From Hymenopellis radicata (Eukaryota > Basidiomycota > Agaricomycetes > Agaricales > Physalacriaceae): a stretch of 64,000 nt of DNA. A model generated the notes under the pieces. That model worked only from the letters and a program-made list of their open reading frames with translations. It searched no databases and had not been told where the DNA came from. The position numbers and the translations under genes were made by a program. Shown here piece after piece: positions 58,452-64,000 of the stretch; positions within the stretch are counted from its first letter, which is position 1, and each line of letters starts with the position of its first letter. The stretch covers positions 95,589 through 159,588 of the forward strand of contig JADNRX010000095.1 of the NCBI GenBank assembly GCA_015501595.1. The letters are read 5' to 3'.

Positions 58452-60398
58452 ATGTCTCCGCCGCCATCTGAACGGACAGCATTGCTCACCGGCGAAAACG
58501 GACACGCGCCGCGTCAGTCTTTCGTGCAGCGCGCGTTGGCTGTCATCGAAGCAAAAGACGAACCGTCCTGGGGAAAATCCCTCCGCTTTTTCTTCCTTGG
58601 AAGCTATTTGAATGTTCTCCTTATCTTTGTACCTCTGAGTGCAGTGGCACACTACCTGAACTGGGATGCTGCACTGCGTTTTTCTTTCAGCTTCATTGCC
58701 ATTATTCCTCTTGCCAAGGTTCGTTTTTTTTGAGGCGTCACGTATTTTTGGTCTCAACCCTTTCTCTAGCTGCTTGGCGAAGCCACAGAACAAATGTCTT
58801 TTAAATTGGGCCAGACTCTGGCTGGACTGTTGAACGCATCGTTTGGAAACGCTGTCGAAATCATCGTTGGTGTCGCCGCGTTGTTGAAAGGTGCGTCCTC
58901 TCGGCAATTGGCTAGCTGCGCGACTGATTTGCTGGAAACCAGATGAACTCGTAATTGTACAAAACTCGGTTCGTGGCTGTTCACCCCAAATCATTTCTTT
59001 CCGAGTTGAACGGCGCCACAGATGTTGGGCTCCATCCTGTCGAATATTCTCCTCGTACTCGGCTGCTCGTTCTTGGCTGGTACGCAATAGTCCTTGGCAT
59101 TTTGGAGGCGGTGTCTAAGGAAATGTCTTAGCTGGCACCGTTGAACAGGAGAGCAACTTCCAAGTAACTGCGGCTCAAGCGTATGTAGTAGTTCCTGCTT
59201 TGATGCACTGCCTTGCTGATGAATTTCAATTCTCTAGGCAAAGCTCTGTGCGTAGTTTCGTCACTATCTTGACGTGTCGACCAACGTGCTGATGTCTTTT
59301 GTCTTCAGCTGATGACCCTTTCCTGCATCAGTCGGTCTTTTTCTCCGCGCCACGCCGTGCATCGCATTGACCGCAATAAACTTTAGCTCTTATTATCCCC
59401 GCTGCTTACCACAGCGTCAAGTCCGGTAACACGAATCTTTTCTCCAATGCCATAGGTTCATCGTGGTTAGATTCGTCGTCAGATCATAATAATAACCTGC
59501 TGGACTTAGATCGGGCTGGCTTGGATGGTCTCCTCATCATCTCGCGCGGTACCGCGATTCTGCTCTTGGGCATGTATGTTGCGTTTTTGTACTTCCAGGT
59601 AGGCGCGGACGTGTATTTCATTTGATGGCGTTGACGCGTCTTTAGTTGAAAACCCATCACCGTCTCTTTGAGCCTCAGGTTCCAACGGATGAGGAAATTG
59701 CACGCGGGGCTCGTCCTCCTCCGGAAGAGCCCGAAGAGGCCCAGATGAGTGTCATCTCTGCTGGAGCCTGGTGCGTATTCTGGTGCGCATATCTGGCGTT
59801 TTACTCACGCTGTCTGGCAGCCTTCTGCTCATTACTGTTGTAACTTCTTTCTGTGCCGATTATTGTCAGTGATTGATTCTTCGATTGGTGTTTCTCGCTA
59901 ACCCGACTTGCAGTGGTTGCCTCCATTGAGGAGTTTGCGACGCGGTACTCGATTCCCAAGTCGTTCATTGGTCTCATCCTTCTCCCCATCGTCGCTAATG
60001 CTGCTGAACATGTCACGTCTATCTGGATGGCGATGAAGGGACAGATGGAGTTGACGATTGGCATCTGTGTTGGAAGCTCGATTGTCAGTCAAGGTTTCCG
60101 GTGCCCTTTTTTCGCTAATGGTATAAATAGCAAATCGCTTCCTTCGTCATCCCCCTCCTCGTTGTCGTTGGGTGGGCCTCTGGACATGAGTTGACGCTCT
60201 TCTTTGCCAACTTTGAGACCGTGTGCTTGTTCGTGGCGGTGTTCTTGGTCAACACGCTCATCCAAGACGGCAAGTCGAATTACATGGAGGGGTTGATGCT
60301 CGTCACTTTGTACCTGGTCATAGCGCTTGCTTGTAAGTTGTCTGGCTGTCTTGCTTTGATCGTCGCCTCACACGTATTTTCCAGTCTGGGTTTCTTAA
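58452..60398 (+). CDS. VCX1: Vacuolar Ca2+/H+ exchanger (CAX/VCX1 type), intact
   Basis: ATG at 58452. A short cytosolic N-terminus is followed by about 11 membrane helices. Family signatures: LLGEATEQMSFKLGQTLAGL, LLNASFGNAVEIIVGVAALL (the first ion-binding repeat with Asn-Ala-x-Glu), MLGSILSNILLVLGCSFLAG, and in the second half FIGLILLPIVANAAEHVTSI (second repeat). A hydrophilic acidic loop (EEIARGARPPPEEPEEAQ) links the halves. Exons join in frame, including TLSCI|TLIIPAAYH, SSI|QIASFVIPLL and the last ALA|FWVS before the stop at 60396-60398. It moves Ca2+ into the vacuole against protons. Neither a frame break nor an autoinhibitory N-terminal extension was seen. Confidence 0.93.
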
Positions 60399-60960
60399 AA
60401 GAGCCTTGCTTCAATATATCTCGACTGCGACACCTTCCTCCTCAATACCCGTTTTCTCTACTGCCTGATTCGCTCGGCCTTCCACTCGTTTGTCCCCCCA
60501 TTGCCCCAAGGTGTAGCCTTTCTCATTCTCATTCTGATTCTGTGATCTTGGAGTTTGCTCATCTGTATTGTTATTCCCCTGTATTAGTCTTTAGGACTCG
60601 GACCGTTTTCTTTGTTGCCTCGTATACATGTAGAGCCTAATAATTATTCTGCCTCATCCGAACTGGTCGAAGACTGGGACAACAATGGTACCTCCTCGTA
60701 TAACAGCTCTCATTAGGATCAGTGTTGTCCAGTGAGCGGGGGCGGGTTCAGATATAGCAATCGCCATAGAGCGGTGTCGATTTGGCCTGGATTTCAATTT
60801 GGCGCGCTTTAAACAGCTTTTTCTGAGCCGAAATTGGAGAGATGTGCGGTTGGCTGTATGCGCACGCAGTTTCCTAATCCTGTCGCGACAAGTTCGAGAA
60901 ACTGATCATGATCGACGTGAATTGATTACCGCGTTTGTTCCTTTCATCCTTACCGTCAAC
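60399..60960. other. Intergenic between VCX1 and DOA1
   Basis: This holds the 3' flank of VCX1 (CT-rich stretches near 60430-60560) and the promoter of DOA1. No gene was seen. Confidence 0.45.
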
Positions 60961-63900
60961 ATGTCCTACAAACTGTCTGCGACGCTGGCCGCCCACGCAT
61001 CCGATGTTCGTGCTCGTCGTCTGCGCCGTCGCCCCCGTCTAATCCACCGCAGGTACGCGCTGTCGTTTCGCCCAACGACGACCTCGTCCTGTCCGCGTCG
61101 CGGGATGCGACAGCGATTTCGTGGCAGCGCACGCCATCGGCGTCATCCTTCACACCAGAATTGGTCCTCAAGGCGGGCTCGCGCTATGTCAATGCCGTCT
61201 CGTACATCCGCCCCTCGACACCGGGATCCACAGGTGCGCTGACGAATACAGACTGTGGCGTGTGCTAAGCGGCTTATGCAGCGGGATACGCTGTTACGGG
61301 CGGACAGGACACGGTGATCAACGTCTTTTCGCTGGATAGACCGCGGGATGATCCCGATTACACGCTGGTAGGCATTCGGAGAACGTGTGTGCGCTGGATA
61401 CAACTCTAGGCGGCACGATCATCTCGGGCTCGTGGGACAGGTATTTCGCGCTGTTACTGGGATATGGAAAGGGTCTGACGAGTTTAGGACGGCAAAGGTC
61501 TGGAAAGGCTTTCAGCTGGCGCATGACCTTCGCGGGCACGAGCAATCGGTATGGGCTGTTTTGGCTGTTGATGAGGACCAGTACATAACGGGTACGTGCA
61601 TATTCATTTTTCTTGGATTTATATTCAAGCTATATACAGGCTCTGCCGACAAGTCTATCAAGCTCTGGCAGACCAACAAATGTGTTGCCACATTCACCGG
61701 ACACCGAGACGCCGTTCGCGGACTCGCACTCGTACCCGATATCGCTTCGCTTCCTGTTCAAATGACAGGCGAGTTTCTATCCCGCTTTACCGGGGTCGCC
61801 AACTGACCCCCACCTTTAGTGAAATACGCGTCTGGACCCTTGGTGGTGATGTCGTGTATACTTTATCCGGGCACACTTCTTTTGTATACAGCCTGTCTGT
61901 CCTACGAACGGGGACATTGTATCTGCCGGCGAGGATCGTTCTGTGCGCGTCTGGAAGGACGGAGAATGTTCGCAGGTGATAACACACCCGGCTATCTCAG
62001 TATGGACAGTGTCTTCGATGCCAAATGGCGACATTGTCAGTGGATCGAGTGATGGCGTCGTGCGCATCTTCACTGCTTCCGAGGAGCGATATGCATTGCA
62101 GGCCGACCTCAAGGAGTACGACGACCTAGTCGCTAGTCAGGCTCTCCCCACTCAGCAGGTGGGCGACGTGAAGAAGAGCGATCTACCGGGACTGGAGGCG
62201 CTGAGCACACCCGGCGATGCACCAGGTAAAGTGAAGATGGTTCGAAATGGGGAAATGGTAGAAGCACATCAAGTAAGGTTCCTCTTACCTTGACAAGTTT
62301 CTGAAATGCTAATTTCACCCTAGTGGGATGCGGCTTCGTTTTCCTGGAAGAAGATTGGAGACGTTGTCGACGCAGTTGGCCAGGGCCGAAAACAACTGTA
62401 CGAAGGCAAGGAGTATGACTACGTCTTTGACGTGGACATTCAGGACGGCGTTCCGCCTCTGAAGCTTCCTTACAATGTTACTGGTCAGTTGCACAATTCC
62501 ATCTGGCAACGTAGATCTGATGTTCAAGACCAGAAAATCCCTACGCTGCGGCTCAGCGCTTTTTGGAACGAAACGAGCTTCCGTTGAGCTATATCGATGA
62601 AGTTGTCAAGTTTATCGAGAGAAATACTTCCGGCGTTAATCTCGGTTCCGGCGCAGACGAATATGTAGATCCGTTTCACAGGTGAACACTATCGCTTTTA
62701 ATGGGTATGCACCCCAAAACTCAATCTACCTGTAGGTGCCTCGCGATACAGAAGTTCCGCCGCATCAGTGCCAACCGGGCCATCATCTGCATATGTCGAC
62801 CCATTTACAGGCAACTCTCGCTACACCGGGACTCCCTCTTCCTTCACCCAGCAGTCGAACGACCAGTACATGGATCCCTTCACTGGCGCATCGCGTACTC
62901 TGGCGCGCCGAATGTGTCGCCTACACCTGCCCCGCCGCCACCAAAGTCATCAATCTTTCCAGCGTAAGCTGGTCCTTTTAATAAGCACAGAAGCGATACT
63001 CATTTGTACCTTCCAGACAACAGTGGTTTCATTCAAACAGGCGAATGTGACTGCCATGCAAGGGAAAATTCTCCAATTCAACGAGGATATCAGAAACGAG
63101 ATTGTATGTAAAGACATCTATGCTCTTTTGGCGCTAATCAAGTCGGCACCAGTCAACGTCCGCGCTTGCCATGTACCCGCAAGAGATCACCGCCTTCGAT
63201 GAGATTTTTGTCTACCTGTCTAGTGTGACCCCAGACTTCTACCGGACCCTCCCTTCTGTCAGTTTCACATGCTGAAGCGCTTATACATATCCTGGACAGG
63301 TGGCCTCAGTCGCAGCTTTTCCCAGGTACGTACGTTCGAGAGCCTGCAGATATTGTATAGTGATTTCAAGCACCGATTTAGTTGTCGACCTGAGCCGCCT
63401 TGTCGCCGGATTCTGCCCAGAAGTGCTGGAGACACCCGAGATGCGAACGCAGTTCTTGAATGCTCTGTTCAAGGCGTCGGAGTGGGGCGGCGCCACGGTG
63501 CCCGGACCAAATAAGACGCGGGATACGAATGCATTGCTGACTTGAGGGCGCTGGCGAACCTACTATCGAATGGAGCGCTGCCGGGCGACTGTTGATCAAG
63601 TGGGTCTAACCTTTTGGGGAGGGTATCCGTTCTGATGCTGCCTTCAGATTTTGAACGCCCTAGGGCTATTGAATTTGCGAGCTTTAATAAGACGCAGAGG
63701 CTGGCCTTGGCTTCGTTGTTGTTCAAGTCCGCTTCCTTCTGTTTGAACACTCCGCTGGACGCTGATTGGGCGTTTTTCATAGTGTGTCTTGTTTGGCAGT
63801 ACGCAAAACTCTATCGCCAGAGCAGCAAGAGTTGCATATTTCGCTTACTTCTCATGGTGGGCAAATACTTTTTAACACAAGTACCAGGTCCTGAATATTC

Positions 63901-64000
63901 TTAGTTCTTGTCGCTATCGGATAACGAAGCGGAGGCGGCGTACCGCGCCCTTGTCGGGCTTGGAAATACCGTTAGGTCGCTTCCCTCGTTTTGTCGAGTC
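60961..64000 (+). CDS. DOA1: DOA1/UFD3 (PLAA) ubiquitin-binding WD40 protein, cut by the window end
   Basis: ATG at 60961 (MSYKLSATLAAHASD|VRA). WD40 blades follow in order: VSPNDDLVLSASRDATAISW, TGGQDTVINVFSLD, TIISGSWD, LRGHEQSVWAVLAVDEDQYI, SADKSIKLWQTNKCVATFTG, EIRVWTLGGDVVYTLSGHTS, IVSAGEDRSVRVW and VSGSSDGVVRIFTAS. The PFU domain is seen as WDAASFSWKKIGDVVDAVGQ, EYDYVFDVDIQDGVPPLKLP and AQRFLERNELPLSYIDEVV. Linker repeats of the DPFTG type (AYVDPFTGNSRY, QYMDPFTGASR) come next, then the start of the PUL domain (SFKQANVTAMQGKILQFNED). It binds ubiquitin and Cdc48/p97 and controls free ubiquitin. Many short introns. The gene is open at the right edge, and exon calls after 63100 are approximate. 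Confidence 0.9.

Overview
The window is nuclear DNA of a filamentous fungus, most likely a mushroom-forming basidiomycete (Agaricomycetes). Genes are split by many short introns of about 45-60 bp with GT...AG ends, there is a split tRNA-Tyr gene, and the gene content is typical of the group: KRE6/SKN1 glucan synthase, SRP40, YTH m6A reader, pectinesterase, BTB proteins and a large F-box/LRR family. No bacterial, organellar or viral block was seen. Gene models were made by reading splice signals by eye; exon joins marked as checked keep frame from start to stop.

Layout. 0-2.3 kb: small local repeats and a 1.17-kb element with terminal inverted repeats. 2.6-5.2 kb: intact YTH gene (minus). 6.4-8.1 kb: decayed malic enzyme. 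9.4-12.3 kb: TilS-type tRNA-lysidine synthetase bracketed by an inverted repeat. 12.4-14.5 kb: SRP40/Nopp140 and tRNA-Tyr. 14.7-20.5 kb: F-box protein, muconate-cyclase-like lactonase and KRE6/SKN1 (all minus). 21.1-25.3 kb: a MITE, an unrecognised helical protein and a divergent F-box gene. 26-29 kb: secreted pectinesterase and a broken zinc-type oxidoreductase. 29.6-33.1 kb: coiled-coil/Cys-rich gene and an F-box gene. 34.2-37.1 kb: zinc alcohol dehydrogenase and another F-box-like gene. 37.9-48.7 kb: F-box genes and fragments around a small conserved gene, the lumazine synthase gene and a BTB gene; one F-box gene is cut by a 245-bp MITE. 48.8-57 kb: segmental duplications, a GNAT-ankyrin-acidic-tail gene, an alpha/beta hydrolase and two short F-box genes. 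57.2-64 kb: a MITE just upstream of a histidine-phosphatase gene, a vacuolar Ca2+/H+ exchanger and DOA1/UFD3, which runs off the window end.

How it fits together. Single-copy housekeeping genes (YTH, SRP40, KRE6, RIB4, VCX1, DOA1) alternate with a fast-changing accessory layer. That layer is mainly a family of F-box proteins with an N-terminal CPxC motif, a coiled-coil linker, the F-box and an LRR-like C-terminus, plus shorter relatives that stop before the LRR region. The 43-57 kb part is a nest of repeated, inverted and chimeric pieces of this family and of a BTB gene. Both families usually serve as substrate adaptors of cullin ubiquitin ligases, and DOA1 also belongs to ubiquitin handling, but no shared regulation is visible.

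Caution. Many otherwise good genes carry one frame break that is usually explained by a single missing base, often in a G or C run. This may be assembly error rather than gene death, so the label 'frameshifted' below describes this sequence only.
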